DNA of 64,000 nucleotides from Acidimicrobiaceae bacterium (GCA_020637235.1 JACJWG010000001.1:491312-555311); one strand, 5' to 3'; counted from the first letter of the stretch, positions 1 to 9,321 are shown. Notes: a model not told the origin generated them from the sequence alone. A program made the numbers and translations.

Positions 1-603
1 CCGGTGATCACACCGAAGGCACTGCTGCGCGACCTGCGCGGTGGCGACATCATCACCCACGCGTTCCGTGGCGCCGGTGGGATGCTCGACGAGACCGGCA
101 AGGCGATCCCGGAGTTCCGCGACGCGGTCGACCGTGGCGTGGTGCTCGACATCGGCCACTCCGGTACGGACTTCCGCTTCCGCGAGGCGCGGCGACTGTT
201 CGACCAGGGCTACCTGCCCGACACGATCTCGACCGACCTGAACATCTTCAACATCGGCGGCCCGGTGTTCTCCTTCGCCGAGAACATGACGAAGATGCTC
301 GCGCTCGGCCTCGACGTGGTCGACGTGATCGCGATGGCCACGTCGAACGCCGCTCGCGCGATCGGCAAGCTCGACGAACTCGGCTCGCTCGACGTCGGTC
401 GCTCGGCCGAGATCTCGGTGACCCGGTTGCGCTCCGACGGTCCGTTCCCCGTGAGCGACGGTCACGAGACGGCGGTCGCCGAGCAGGCGTTCGAACCGAT
501 CGGCTGCGTGCGCGGCGGCGTGTGGTACGAGGCCCGCACCCTGCCCACCTTCGCCACGGTCGGCAAGACGTGGGGACCGGCCGCGGACGACAGCGACTGG
601 TGA
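1..603 (+). CDS. Amidohydrolase/deacetylase-family metallohydrolase, C-terminal part
   Basis: The frame is open from the first base, so the N-terminal part of the gene lies outside the window; about 200 residues are seen. The fragment looks like the end of a dihydroorotase-like metal-dependent hydrolase (EF_0837/AHA_3915 deacetylase type). His in THAF (about residue 20) and GHSG (about 53) and the Asp of STDLN (about 79) sit where this superfamily places late metal-binding and catalytic residues. A helical segment and an ordinary small beta-domain (GSLDVGRSAEISV) close the protein. The TGA stop overlaps the GTG start of the Rieske oxygenase by four bases, so both are probably one operon and may act on the same catabolic substrate. 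The substrate cannot be read from the sequence. Confidence 0.8.
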   Translation, partial: PVITPKALLRDLRGGDIITHAFRGAGGMLDETGKAIPEFRDAVDRGVVLDIGHSGTDFRFREARRLFDQGYLPDTISTDLNIFNIGGPVFSFAENMTKMLALGLDVVDVIAMATSNAARAIGKLDELGSLDVGRSAEISVTRLRSDGPFPVSDGHETAVAEQAFEPIGCVRGGVWYEARTLPTFATVGKTWGPAADDSDW

Positions 604-1685
604 ACGCCACCGCCACCGACCTCACGGCGCTGCTCGAGCTGTTCTGGCATCCGGTCTGCACCCTCGACGAGCTCGACGCCGCCGCACCACACCCGTTGCG
701 CGTCCGCCTGCTCGGCCGCGACCTCGCGATCGCACGCACCGCCGACGGCGGCCATCTCGCGTTGGGTGACCGCTGCGTCCACCGCTCGGCGAGGTTGTCA
801 GTCGGATGGGTCGACGGCGACAGGGTGCGCTGTGCGTATCACGGCTGGACCTTCGGCCGTGACGGCCGCTGCCGTGAGATCCCCTCCATGCCCGATGGCC
901 CGATCCCCGAGCGTGCCTGCGTGCCCGGGTACGAGGCGGTCGAGCGGTACGGCCTCGTGTGGGTGCGCCTCGACGGACGCGCCGATACCTGCATCCCCGC
1001 GCATCCTGCTGTCGACCGCGATGCGGCGCAGCCCGGCACGATGCGGATCGTGACGGGTGAGCCCTACACGTGGCCGGTCGGCGGGCCGCGTCGTGTGGAG
1101 AACTTCGTCGACCTCGCCCACTTCGCGTGGGTGCACGACGGCACGCTCGGACGGCGCGACGAACCGGTGCCGCCGCTGCCCACCATCCGCCGCGAGGACG
1201 GCGAGATGCGATTCGAGTTCGATCCGCCCGACATGGACGTCGACGACAGTGCACTGTTCGGTCACAGCGAGTACCGGATGCCGATGCCGCTCACCGTCAG
1301 TATCGAGTTCTGGCTCGAGCACGGCGCCTACCGCCATCTCTGGATGACCGCGTGCCCGGTCGATCTCGCGACGTCGCGCTGCTTCTGGACGGTCAGCCGT
1401 GACGACGACCTGGACGGCGACGACGCACCCCACCTCGCGTTTCAAGCGATCGTGCTGGAGGAGGACGAGCCGGTGGTGTGCAACCAGGTGCCGCCCGAAC
1501 TGGTGTTGGAGCCCGGCTTCGAGATCAGTGTGAAGACCGACAAGGTGTCGATCGAGTATCGGCGCTGGTTGGCCGAGCTCGCCGCCGCACTCGCCGCAGG
1601 CGGCCCGGCCGCGGTGCGTGCATCGCTCGACGCCGCGTCGAGACCGACGCCGGTGAGCGTGCGTGGGGTGCTGACCAGCACCTGA
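600..1685 (+). CDS. Rieske [2Fe-2S] aromatic-ring oxygenase, alpha-subunit type
   Basis: The protein has 361 residues from a GTG that overlaps the upstream stop (GTGA). The Rieske cluster ligands are clear: Cys59-x-His61 and Cys78-x2-His81, giving C-x-H-x16-C-x2-H. The mononuclear iron site follows as Asp171, His174 and His179 in a DLAHFAWVH stretch. The length and the single-polypeptide layout resemble vanillate O-demethylase or phthalate-dioxygenase-like oxygenases that take electrons from a separate reductase. No reductase gene is nearby. Known family role: hydroxylation or demethylation of an aromatic or cyclic substrate using O2. The substrate is unknown; pairing with a hydrolase suggests ring-compound catabolism. 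A longer reading from 522 is unlikely because it would run deep into the upstream gene. Confidence 0.88.
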   Translation: MNATATDLTALLELFWHPVCTLDELDAAAPHPLRVRLLGRDLAIARTADGGHLALGDRCVHRSARLSVGWVDGDRVRCAYHGWTFGRDGRCREIPSMPDGPIPERACVPGYEAVERYGLVWVRLDGRADTCIPAHPAVDRDAAQPGTMRIVTGEPYTWPVGGPRRVENFVDLAHFAWVHDGTLGRRDEPVPPLPTIRREDGEMRFEFDPPDMDVDDSALFGHSEYRMPMPLTVSIEFWLEHGAYRHLWMTACPVDLATSRCFWTVSRDDDLDGDDAPHLAFQAIVLEEDEPVVCNQVPPELVLEPGFEISVKTDKVSIEYRRWLAELAAALAAGGPAAVRASLDAASRPTPVSVRGVLTST

Positions 1686-1691
1686 CCCTAC

Positions 1692-1728
1692 TTGACCGCA
1701 TACTCGGTATGCGCCATACTCGGTATGT
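1692..1728 (+). promoter_or_regulatory. padR promoter with two tandem palindromic operators
   Basis: TTGACC (1692-1697) and CATACT (1715-1720) are separated by 17 nt, a good sigma70-type pair. The ATG of the PadR gene begins 8 nt after the -10 hexamer, so the transcript is probably leaderless. Two identical copies of CATACTCGGTATG (1699-1711 and 1715-1727) lie over the spacer, the -10 and the start site. Each copy is a palindrome (CATAC-TCG-GTATG) and the copies are spaced 16 bp centre to centre, about one and a half helical turns. Binding of a PadR dimer here would block RNA polymerase, so autorepression is the natural reading. Confidence 0.8.
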
Positions 1729-2289
1729 ATGGCCGTGCGTGAGGGACTCCTGGCGTTGCTCGACGAGGGGCCGCGCTACGGCTACCAGCTGAAGACCGAG
1801 TTCGAGGCCGCCACCGGCGGCGTGTGGCCGCTCAACGTCGGCCAGGTGTACACCACCCTCGATCGGCTCGAACGCGACGGGCTGGTGGAGGTGCGCGGCG
1901 GCGCCGAGGGGGCGCAGTCGCAGAAGACCTACGCGATCACCACCGACGGGGTGGCCGCGCTCGGTGCGTGGTGGGAGGCGGTGCCGTCCGACGACCCGCC
2001 GCCGCGCGACGAGCTGATGCTGAAGGTGCTGATGGCGATCGAACGTGGCGACGATCACGCGTTGAAGGTCGTCACCAACCAGCGCACCGTGCTGCTGTCG
2101 CTGCTGCAGGCCAAGCGCCGCGAGCGGCGGGTGATGTCGGACGACTCCTTCGCCTCGAAGCTCGTCACCGACGCGCTCATCCTGCGCGCCGAGGCCGACC
2201 TGCGCTGGCTCGACTCGTGCGAGGAACAGCTGCAGACCCGTCTCCGTGCCGGCGGCACGACCCGCCCCACCCGAAAGGCCGACCGATGA
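1729..2289 (+). CDS. PadR-family transcriptional repressor
   Basis: The protein has 186 residues with the typical PadR winged-helix opening: ALLDEGPRYGYQLKTEFE, followed by the wing-side motif VYTTLDRLERDGLVE (about residues 44-58). The C-terminal half is the helical dimerisation domain. PadR repressors usually sense small hydrophobic compounds and control efflux pumps or detoxification enzymes. Here the gene overlaps an ABC ATPase by ATGA and is followed by an FtsX-type permease, the usual PadR-ABC arrangement, so it most likely represses its own operon through the two palindromes upstream. The ATG at 1729 is favoured because the -10 box ends 8 nt before it. The effector is unknown. Confidence 0.92.
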   Translation: MAVREGLLALLDEGPRYGYQLKTEFEAATGGVWPLNVGQVYTTLDRLERDGLVEVRGGAEGAQSQKTYAITTDGVAALGAWWEAVPSDDPPPRDELMLKVLMAIERGDDHALKVVTNQRTVLLSLLQAKRRERRVMSDDSFASKLVTDALILRAEADLRWLDSCEEQLQTRLRAGGTTRPTRKADR

Positions 2290-3032
2290 CCGCGCACACC
2301 CTGCCCGCCCCGAACCACGCCGCCGTCGAGTTCTTCGACGTCGTGAAGCGCTACGGCAGCGGCTCCACCGAGGTGCGGGCGCTGAACGGCGTGTCGCTGC
2401 GGATCGAGCCGGGCGAGTTCGTCGCCATCATGGGCCCGAGCGGGTGCGGCAAGAGCACCCTGTTGCACCTCGCGGGCGGCATGGAGGACCCGAGCGCCGG
2501 TCGGGTGTACGTGGCCGGTCGCGACGTGGCCGACATGGACGTCACCGACCGCGCCGCGCTGCGCCGGCGCGAGGTCGGCTACGTGTTCCAGCGGCTCAAC
2601 CTGCTCGCCTCGCTCACCGCGCTCGAGAACGTGTCGTTGCCGCTCGAGCTGGAAGGCGTGGGCGTGCGCCAGGCTCGCGCCGAGGCGCGCGAGGCGCTGG
2701 CCGCCGTGGGTCTCGACCACCACCTCGACCGCTTTCCGGACGACTTCTCGGGCGGCCAGCAGCAGCGCATCGCGATCGCCCGATCGATCGTCGGCCGGCG
2801 CGGCGTGCTGCTCGCCGATGAACCCACCGGTTCGCTCGACACGGCCACCAGCGACGCGGTGATCGAGCTGCTCGCCGAGCTGCCGGTGCGTCACGGCACG
2901 GCGGTGGTGCTGGTGACCCACGAGCCCCGGTTCGCCAGCTGGGCCGACCGGGTGGTGTTCCTGCGCGACGGCCGCGTGGTCGACGACACGGCGCGCACCG
3001 TGGCCAGGTCGGGGCTCGGAGCCGTGTCGTGA
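2286..3032 (+). CDS. ABC transporter ATP-binding protein (MacB/LolD type)
   Basis: This 248-residue ATPase has Walker A GPSGCGKST at residues 50-58, a Q-loop at VFQ (100-102), the signature FSGGQQQ (154-160), Walker B LLADEPTGSLD (about 175-185) and the H-loop His at about 212. The pattern is that of the MacB/LolD/FtsE branch, whose partners are FtsX-like permeases. Its ATG overlaps the PadR stop by four bases, and its own stop overlaps the GTG of the permease gene, so the three are translationally coupled. Family members use ATP hydrolysis for mechanotransmission, such as exporting peptides, lipids or antibiotics, rather than classical import. The substrate is not evident. Confidence 0.93.
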   Translation: MTAHTLPAPNHAAVEFFDVVKRYGSGSTEVRALNGVSLRIEPGEFVAIMGPSGCGKSTLLHLAGGMEDPSAGRVYVAGRDVADMDVTDRAALRRREVGYVFQRLNLLASLTALENVSLPLELEGVGVRQARAEAREALAAVGLDHHLDRFPDDFSGGQQQRIAIARSIVGRRGVLLADEPTGSLDTATSDAVIELLAELPVRHGTAVVLVTHEPRFASWADRVVFLRDGRVVDDTARTVARSGLGAVS

Positions 3033-5653
3033 CCCTGCTCGACGCTCGCCCACCCGAGCTCGACGACGACCCGTCGACCACGCAGCCGGTGTCGTGGCAG
3101 GCCCAGGCCGGCCGCTGGCGTACGGCGGCGCGCCTCGCCCGCCGCGAGATGCGTCGCCGCCCGTGGCGCACCCTGCTCGCCGTGTTGCTGATCGCGGCGC
3201 CCGTCGGGGCGCTCGTGGTGGCCGACGTCGCGTTCCGCAGCGCCCTCGTGTCGACCAGCGGCGCTCAGTTCGGTCGTGGCGACGTGATCCACACCCTCCA
3301 CGACGAGATGGACGTCACCATCGACGACGTGGAAGCGGCGCTGCCGCCGGACGCCACCTTCGCATGGACGACCGTGGCCAGCGCCATCCCATTGCGCAGC
3401 CTGGCGGTCCCCGACGACCTCGTGGCAGCCGACGTGTACGTCCGCGATGCCACGGAATCCCTTTTCGACGGCCAGTTCGTCGTGAGCGACGGGCGGTTGC
3501 CCACGGCCCCGGGCGAGGTGTTCCTCACGGCCTCGCTCGCCGAGGACTTCGGTGTCGCGGTCGGCGACCAGCTCGGTCTGGTCCGGCCGTCGCAGGTGTT
3601 CACCGTGGTGGGCGTCGGCCGGTACGCGGCGTGGGACGCGCCGATCATGATCGCCCCCGGGTTCGACGTGTCGGTGCTGCGGCCGTCGGCCGTCCGCCAC
3701 GAGGTGCTGTGGACCACGCCGGCCGTGCACGAGGCGATCTCGGTGGCCGAGGGCGGCGGACCGCTCGCGCTCGACCTCCCCTCGATCACCTACGACTACG
3801 CCGATCCCGTCACGGGCGAGTCGTTCGGCCCCCAGGAGGTGCCGACGCAGGTGGCGCTCGACTCGAGCGACGACCCCGAGCCCGCCGAGGTGTTCCTCGG
3901 CTGGCTGTTCGGCGTGCTGCTGCTCGGGGCGACGGGCGTGGTGGTGGCCGCTGCGTTCGCGGTGAGCGGACGGCGCCAGCTCGTCACCGTCGGACAGCTG
4001 AGCGCGTCGGGAGCCGACCCCATCCTGGTGCGACGATTCCTCGCGCTGCAGGGCACGTGGACCGGGCTCGCCGGCACGGCCGTCGGCTTCGCTGCCGGCG
4101 CCACCATCGCCGTCAGCGTCGACCTCGGCCAGCGCGGCCGCACGGTGTGGTCCACGACCGATCTGGTGTTGATCGCCGCGACGGCGCTCGCCGTGTCGAC
4201 GCTGGCGGCGCTCGCGCCGACGCGCACGCTCGCCACCACGTCGGTGCTCACCGCGCTCGCCGGCCGCCGCCCGGTGCCACCCGTGCGAGCGCGCCAGGTG
4301 TCGCTCGGCACCTCGCTGATCGGCGGCGCACTCGTGGTGATCTTCCTGTCGGTGGTGGCCGCGCGCACCTCGAGCGAGTTCACGGTGCCGCTCATCTCGG
4401 CGGTGCTGGCGTCGATCGGGCTCCTGGTGGGCGTGTGCCTGGTGTGCCCGGCGGTGGTGGACACGATCGCCCGGTTCGGTGGACGCGGCCGTGGCGTCGC
4501 GATGCTCGCGACCCGCAGCCTCGGACGGCACCGCGCCCGATCGGCGTCGCTGCTGGCGGCGGTGATCGTGATCACCGCGGCCGGCACCGCCGTGGCCGCC
4601 ACCGGCGAGCAGGCCATCCGCGACGAGCGCAGTGCGGTCGGCGACGGCACCTGGGCGCCCGACGTGATCGCGTTCGCCGCCTCCGACGACGTCAACCCCG
4701 CCACCGGCATCGGGCGCGCCGTCGACCCGGAAGAGGTCGACCGCGACCTCCGCCGCCACGTCGAGGACGTCGTCGGGCCGGTGCGCTGGGCCGAGTCGGC
4801 GGCGGTGGGCGACACGACGTTCGGCACGGTCGCCGTGGCCACCGACGAGGTGCTCGACCTGCTGGGCCTCGAACCGTCGGTGCGCGAGCAGGTGGCCGCA
4901 CTCGACGAGTTCCAGTTCGTCACGCCGCCCTCGGTCGACGGCGTCTTCGGCCAGAGCTTCGCCCTCGCACCACCGGTGCCCGGTGTGCCCGGCCCGGTGG
5001 CCCTCGGCGAGCCGGTCGCCGTGGTGGCCACCGGTCTGCCGTTCGGGTACTTCGAGCGCTGGGTGTCGCCCGAGCACGCGGCCGCCCTCGACCTCGACAC
5101 CGTGCCGGTGCTGTTCGGCCGCGCCGACACGCCACTCACCGACTCGCTGCGAGCACGGCTCGGCGACCGGTTCGGGTGGAACGAGTCGTGGGCGTTCCGC
5201 GAGCTCGCCGAACAGGCGTCGATCTCGTTGCAGACGGGTTGGTCGGGCACCGACGTCGACGCGTGGGCCGGATGGCTGCGGCTCGGCACCGTGGGCGGTG
5301 CGCTGCTGCTCGTGGCGATGGTGATCGCGTTCGGGATGGCGTTGTGGGCGGCCGAGGGTCGCGACGAGCGCGACACCCTGGTGGCCCTCGGCGCGGCACC
5401 GGCGGTGCTCGCCCGCACGTCGGCCCTGAAGGCATGGACGATCGCGACCACGGGTGCGGTCCTCGGGGTGGCGCTCGGCTGGGGCACGCTGCGCGTGGCC
5501 GTGTCGGCCGCCGCTGCGACGACCACGTTCCCCGTCGTGTTCGTCGCGACGGTGGTGCTCGGCGTCCCGGCGGTGATCGGCGTGGCGACCTGGCTGGCGA
5601 GCGCGGCCGGTCAGCGCCTGCGTCCGGTCACCGCGTCGTCGATGGCCGAGTAG
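3029..5653 (+). CDS. FtsX/MacB-type ABC permease, two-module
   Basis: The gene encodes 874 residues starting at GTG in a GTGA overlap with the ATPase. A first membrane helix lies at about 49-70, followed by a large extracytoplasmic region. A cluster of helices at about 285-400 (first FtsX core) and another around 425-515 precede a second soluble region of about 240 residues. Three terminal helices follow at about 755-860. This duplicated FtsX layout is common for actinobacterial exporters paired with a LolD-like ATPase. With the PadR repressor upstream it probably forms a drug- or lipid-responsive export system. The N-terminal tail is Arg-rich and cytoplasmic. No transported compound can be inferred. 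Confidence 0.88.
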   Translation: MTLLDARPPELDDDPSTTQPVSWQAQAGRWRTAARLARREMRRRPWRTLLAVLLIAAPVGALVVADVAFRSALVSTSGAQFGRGDVIHTLHDEMDVTIDDVEAALPPDATFAWTTVASAIPLRSLAVPDDLVAADVYVRDATESLFDGQFVVSDGRLPTAPGEVFLTASLAEDFGVAVGDQLGLVRPSQVFTVVGVGRYAAWDAPIMIAPGFDVSVLRPSAVRHEVLWTTPAVHEAISVAEGGGPLALDLPSITYDYADPVTGESFGPQEVPTQVALDSSDDPEPAEVFLGWLFGVLLLGATGVVVAAAFAVSGRRQLVTVGQLSASGADPILVRRFLALQGTWTGLAGTAVGFAAGATIAVSVDLGQRGRTVWSTTDLVLIAATALAVSTLAALAPTRTLATTSVLTALAGRRPVPPVRARQVSLGTSLIGGALVVIFLSVVAARTSSEFTVPLISAVLASIGLLVGVCLVCPAVVDTIARFGGRGRGVAMLATRSLGRHRARSASLLAAVIVITAAGTAVAATGEQAIRDERSAVGDGTWAPDVIAFAASDDVNPATGIGRAVDPEEVDRDLRRHVEDVVGPVRWAESAAVGDTTFGTVAVATDEVLDLLGLEPSVREQVAALDEFQFVTPPSVDGVFGQSFALAPPVPGVPGPVALGEPVAVVATGLPFGYFERWVSPEHAAALDLDTVPVLFGRADTPLTDSLRARLGDRFGWNESWAFRELAEQASISLQTGWSGTDVDAWAGWLRLGTVGGALLLVAMVIAFGMALWAAEGRDERDTLVALGAAPAVLARTSALKAWTIATTGAVLGVALGWGTLRVAVSAAAATTTFPVVFVATVVLGVPAVIGVATWLASAAGQRLRPVTASSMAE

Positions 5654-5828
5654 TCCCGTCGCCGCGACCGTCGTCGTCGCGTCAAGCCGAGCACGCTGCG
5701 TCGACCGGAGCGAGGCGCACGTCAGCGAATCGTCAACGTTCGTGCGGGTCGTGGCCCCGGGTGGTGGTCGCTCGGACGGTCCACCTCGGACACCTGGCAG
5801 GTGTTCCGCACGGACGCGAGGTGTGGCG

Positions 5829-8800
5829 GTGAGAACGGATGCGAACAGCAGGGTCGGCGGGCGGAGGACGCGCGCCGCGTCGCTGGTCGTGGTGATCGGT
5901 CTGCTCGCCGGATGCGGCGGCGGTGGTGACACCGCGCCCGCCGAGGCGCCGGCCACCTCGGCGGTCGTCACCGGTCAGGAGGTCGAGCTCGAACACGCCG
6001 ACACCACCTACGACGACGGCTACGACCACGTGCTGGTGCAGACCGTGAACGCCCCCGGGCGCGAGCTCGTCGACACACCGGCGACGACCGAGCCGTCCAC
6101 GACCACCGCTGCGCCCACCACGGCACCCGACACGACGGTGCCGCCGACGACCGAGTCGACCCCGGCCACCACCGAGCCGGTGGCCATCACCGTGGCCGCG
6201 CACAGCAGCGATCCCGACGTGAAGCGTGTGGACTGGGCGGACGGCACGTCGGCCGAGGTGCGGGTGCCGAATGCGTCGTTGCAGACCCGGTTCCCGGCCA
6301 CGGTCGCCGAGACGGAGCTGCTCGACGCCTTCGCCACCGAGCCACTCGCCCTCATCGTCGCCGACGTCTCCGGCGTCGTCGGTCCGGTGGGCTTGCGGTA
6401 CCTGCTGGTCCCCGGCCGTCTGATCGAGGTGCCCGGGCAGCGGGACACGGGGGCGCCGCCGACGGGGGCGACGCCGACGACCGACACGGCAGCGCCGGCG
6501 CCCACGACCGCAGCCGAGACCGCGGCCGAGACCGCGACCGAGACCGCGACCGAGACCGAGACCGAGACCACGACCGAGACCACGACCGAGGTGAGCCCGA
6601 CCGACGAGTCGATCCTCGAGATCATCCTCGGGCTGCCCGGCACGGTGAGCGCCGAGATCGTCGGCCCTGGCATCATCCGCGTCGCCACGAGCGGCAGCCG
6701 CGACCGGTTGCGCGACGTCGTGGGCGTGACGCTGGTGGAGGACGACACCCTGCTCGACCTGTCCGACGAGCCCGACCAGGGGCTCCAGTGGATGCTGCGC
6801 AACACGGGCGACACCGCGCAAGCCGGCGGGTGGCCGGGGCTCGTCGGCGCCGACGCGAACGTGCTCGCCGCCTGGACGGTCACCACGGGTGAGGGCACCG
6901 TGATCGCCGTGATCGACTCCGGTGTCGACCTCGACCACCCCGACCTGGCACCCAACCTCTGGACCAACACCGACGAGGAGTGCGGCAACGGCCTCGACGA
7001 CGACGGCAACGGCTATGTGGACGACTGCACCGGCTGGGACTTCGGTCGCGGCGACAACGATCCCAGCCCCGAGATCGACGGCGTCACCTCAGCGAATCAG
7101 ACCCACGGCACTCACGTCGCCGGCATCGCCGCGGCGGCGGTGAACGGCGTCGGCGTGGCGGGCGTCGCGCCGGGCGCACGGATCATGGCGCTGAAGGTGA
7201 GTCGCGGCAACGGCATCTCCATCTCGAGTACCGCAGCAGCGATCGCATATGCGGTCGACAACGGCGCCGACGTGATCAACCTCAGCCTGGCGACCGGCCC
7301 CAACACCGAACGGAGCTCGGTCGCAGGATTCGAGACCGCCATCGCCTACGCCGCCAGCCGCGACGTGGTGGTGATGGCCGGCGCCGGGAACAACGGACTC
7401 GACGTGAGCAGCGGGCCGGCATACCCGGCCGGGTTCTCGCAGTTCTACGACAACGTGCTCTCGATCGGCGCCACCACCAATGCCGACGAACGGGCGAACT
7501 TCTCCAACTACGGCTCGACCGTCGACCTCTACGCCCCGGGCTGGTTCATCTACTCGACGGTGCCCGGTGGCTGGGACTGGAAGTCGGGCACCTCGATGGC
7601 CACGCCGGTGGCCGCCGGCGCCGCCGCCGTGCTGCTCGCCAGCGGGCAGGTGACGACCGCTGCCGAGGTGCGTCAGCGGCTGATCGCCACGGCCGACGTG
7701 CTGAGCGTCGGTCCGCGTCTCGACCTCGGACACGCGGTCGGGGTGGACCTGCCGCCCTCGGTGCAGGTGGCCATCGGCGGTGCCGACCGGCTCGTGCCCG
7801 ACGAGCCGAGTCAGCTGCAGCTGGAGATCGCCGGCGCGGCCACGCCTCCCGACGCCGATCGGGTGCAGGTGAGCCTGGCGACGCTCGTCGCTGGCCAGGT
7901 GTACGCCGTAGCGGGGCTGCCCGTCACGATCGGTGCGGTGAACGCGCCCGCCAGCGAGCTCGTCACCGACGACACGGGCGCCCTGGCGCCGATCGCCATC
8001 GACCCGGCCACGCTGGCCGACGGCTGGAGCGGAGCGATCACCCTCGCGTTGCCCGCCGGTGAGTTCGCGGTCGTCGTCGAACTGCTCGACACCCTCGGGC
8101 AGACGATCGGCGGCACCCAGGTGGCCTACGTGACCGTGGCCGGACCGTCGGCCCCGGCGCCCGAGACGACAGCACCGACCGGATCGCCCGGCACCGTGTC
8201 GCCCACCACCACGCCCACCACCACACCGTCGCCGGGCACGCCCACCACCGTGCCGGCGGGGACGAACCCACCGGTGACCACCACGCCGTCGTCCGGCGCG
8301 GGCACCGCGGCACCGGCCGTGCCGGTCACCACCACCCGTCCCGGCACCGGCTCACCCGCCACGACGGCACCCGCGACCACGCCGGTGACGACCGTGCCGT
8401 CGGCCGGCGGACCCGGCACGCCGGTCACGACCGCGCCGACCTCGGGCGCACCCGCGACCTCCGTCCCCAGCGGATCGCCTGCGACGAGCACGCCTTCCTC
8501 GGCGCCGGCCACCACCGCGCCGGCAGCGCCCACACCGACACCACCCGCGAACCCGACGACACCTGTCACCACACCCGTCACCACACCCGTCACCACGCCG
8601 ACGCCCGATCCGGACACGTCGGGACAGTGGCGGGTCGACGCGATGACCCCGCGCTGGAGCACCACGACCGGCGGCACGGCGATCGAGCTGACCGGGCGCT
8701 TCCCGACCTCGGTCCCGGTGTTCGTGTGGTTCGACGAGATCGTCGTCGAGGCCGAGTCGACCGGTGATGTGCTGCGGCTGCAGACGCCGCCGATGCTGCA

Positions 8801-9275
8801 GGCCGGCGTCGTGGACGTGTCGGTGAAGTTCCGCACCTCGTCGCTGCACGTGCTCACCCTCGCCGATGCGTTCACCTTCGTCGCCCCGAGCACCGGAGGC
8901 GGCACGGGTGGCACGGGCGGCTCGGGCGGGGGATCGGGCCCGGCGACCACTGCGCCTGCCGCCACGGCGCCGGCCACCTCGGCCCCGCGCACCACCTCAC
9001 CGCCGTCGCCGGTCACGACCACGCCGGCCCCGGGCACCACGCCGGCGACCACGGCACCGAATCCGGGCACCACGCCCACCACCACACCGTCGCCGGTCAC
9101 CACCACCGCCGGCGGGGGCGGCCCGGCCGTCACCGCCCCGACCACCACGATCCCACGGCTCGGATCGCTCACCTTGCGAGCGAGGCCGACCTCAGGACCC
9201 GTGTCGCGGTTGTCGCCCGCGACCTGGCCGAGCGCCGGCTGCCGCAGCGCCTCCTGCCAGGCCACCTCGATGTGA
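5829..9275 (+). CDS. Lipoprotein S8 (subtilisin) protease with Thr/Pro linkers and a TIG domain
   Basis: The GTG at 5829 gives an 1148-residue protein with a short Arg-rich N-terminus, a hydrophobic core and a lipobox LAGC ending at Cys29, so it should be anchored to the membrane outside the cell. A Thr-rich linker, a small N-terminal domain and a (A/T)ET repeat precede the S8 domain. The catalytic triad is Asp363 (VIDSG), His426 (HGTHVAG) and Ser589 (GTSMATP). A beta domain, a long Thr/Pro linker (about 775-930), an IPT/TIG domain (about 932-1019) and another Thr/Pro linker follow. The last 30 or so residues are Cys- and Arg-containing and unlike the rest. A longer start at 5742 would place the lipobox too far in. 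Substrate unknown; probably surface proteolysis. Confidence 0.88.
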   Translation: MRTDANSRVGGRRTRAASLVVVIGLLAGCGGGGDTAPAEAPATSAVVTGQEVELEHADTTYDDGYDHVLVQTVNAPGRELVDTPATTEPSTTTAAPTTAPDTTVPPTTESTPATTEPVAITVAAHSSDPDVKRVDWADGTSAEVRVPNASLQTRFPATVAETELLDAFATEPLALIVADVSGVVGPVGLRYLLVPGRLIEVPGQRDTGAPPTGATPTTDTAAPAPTTAAETAAETATETATETETETTTETTTEVSPTDESILEIILGLPGTVSAEIVGPGIIRVATSGSRDRLRDVVGVTLVEDDTLLDLSDEPDQGLQWMLRNTGDTAQAGGWPGLVGADANVLAAWTVTTGEGTVIAVIDSGVDLDHPDLAPNLWTNTDEECGNGLDDDGNGYVDDCTGWDFGRGDNDPSPEIDGVTSANQTHGTHVAGIAAAAVNGVGVAGVAPGARIMALKVSRGNGISISSTAAAIAYAVDNGADVINLSLATGPNTERSSVAGFETAIAYAASRDVVVMAGAGNNGLDVSSGPAYPAGFSQFYDNVLSIGATTNADERANFSNYGSTVDLYAPGWFIYSTVPGGWDWKSGTSMATPVAAGAAAVLLASGQVTTAAEVRQRLIATADVLSVGPRLDLGHAVGVDLPPSVQVAIGGADRLVPDEPSQLQLEIAGAATPPDADRVQVSLATLVAGQVYAVAGLPVTIGAVNAPASELVTDDTGALAPIAIDPATLADGWSGAITLALPAGEFAVVVELLDTLGQTIGGTQVAYVTVAGPSAPAPETTAPTGSPGTVSPTTTPTTTPSPGTPTTVPAGTNPPVTTTPSSGAGTAAPAVPVTTTRPGTGSPATTAPATTPVTTVPSAGGPGTPVTTAPTSGAPATSVPSGSPATSTPSSAPATTAPAAPTPTPPANPTTPVTTPVTTPVTTPTPDPDTSGQWRVDAMTPRWSTTTGGTAIELTGRFPTSVPVFVWFDEIVVEAESTGDVLRLQTPPMLQAGVVDVSVKFRTSSLHVLTLADAFTFVAPSTGGGTGGTGGSGGGSGPATTAPAATAPATSAPRTTSPPSPVTTTPAPGTTPATTAPNPGTTPTTTPSPVTTTAGGGGPAVTAPTTTIPRLGSLTLRARPTSGPVSRLSPATWPSAGCRSASCQATSM
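6516..6587 (+). repeat. 12-bp tandem repeat inside the S8 protease gene
   Basis: Six in-frame copies of a 12-bp unit, GAGACCGCGACC with small changes, encode an (E-T-A/E/T-T/A) linker just before the protease domain. Being a multiple of three, copy-number changes would alter linker length without breaking the frame. Confidence 0.85.
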
Positions 9276-9281
9276 TCGAGG
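9265..9281. terminator. Palindrome between convergent genes, possible terminator
   Basis: CCTCGAT-GTG-ATCGAGG is a perfect 7-bp inverted repeat with a 3-nt loop. It spans the stop codon of the S8 protease and lies 41 bases from the end of the convergent response-regulator gene. No U-tract follows, so a terminator role is only likely by position. Confidence 0.35.
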
Positions 9282-9321
9282 CGGCGGACGTCACGACCCC
9301 GGCGCGACACCGGAGTGGCGA

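Noticed and set aside
5654..5828. Promoter or small gene before the S8 lipoprotein
   Set aside because: Only a 5-bp palindrome (CACCT-GGC-AGGTG) and no convincing promoter or short gene could be seen.
2891..5971. A 1026-codon open frame on the minus strand opposite the FtsX permease
   Set aside because: It is His/Arg/Gly-rich with no recognisable domain and mirrors a clear membrane-protein gene; such frames arise from high GC content. The same applies to long antisense frames at 10492-13512, 26554-29418 and 31341-34334.
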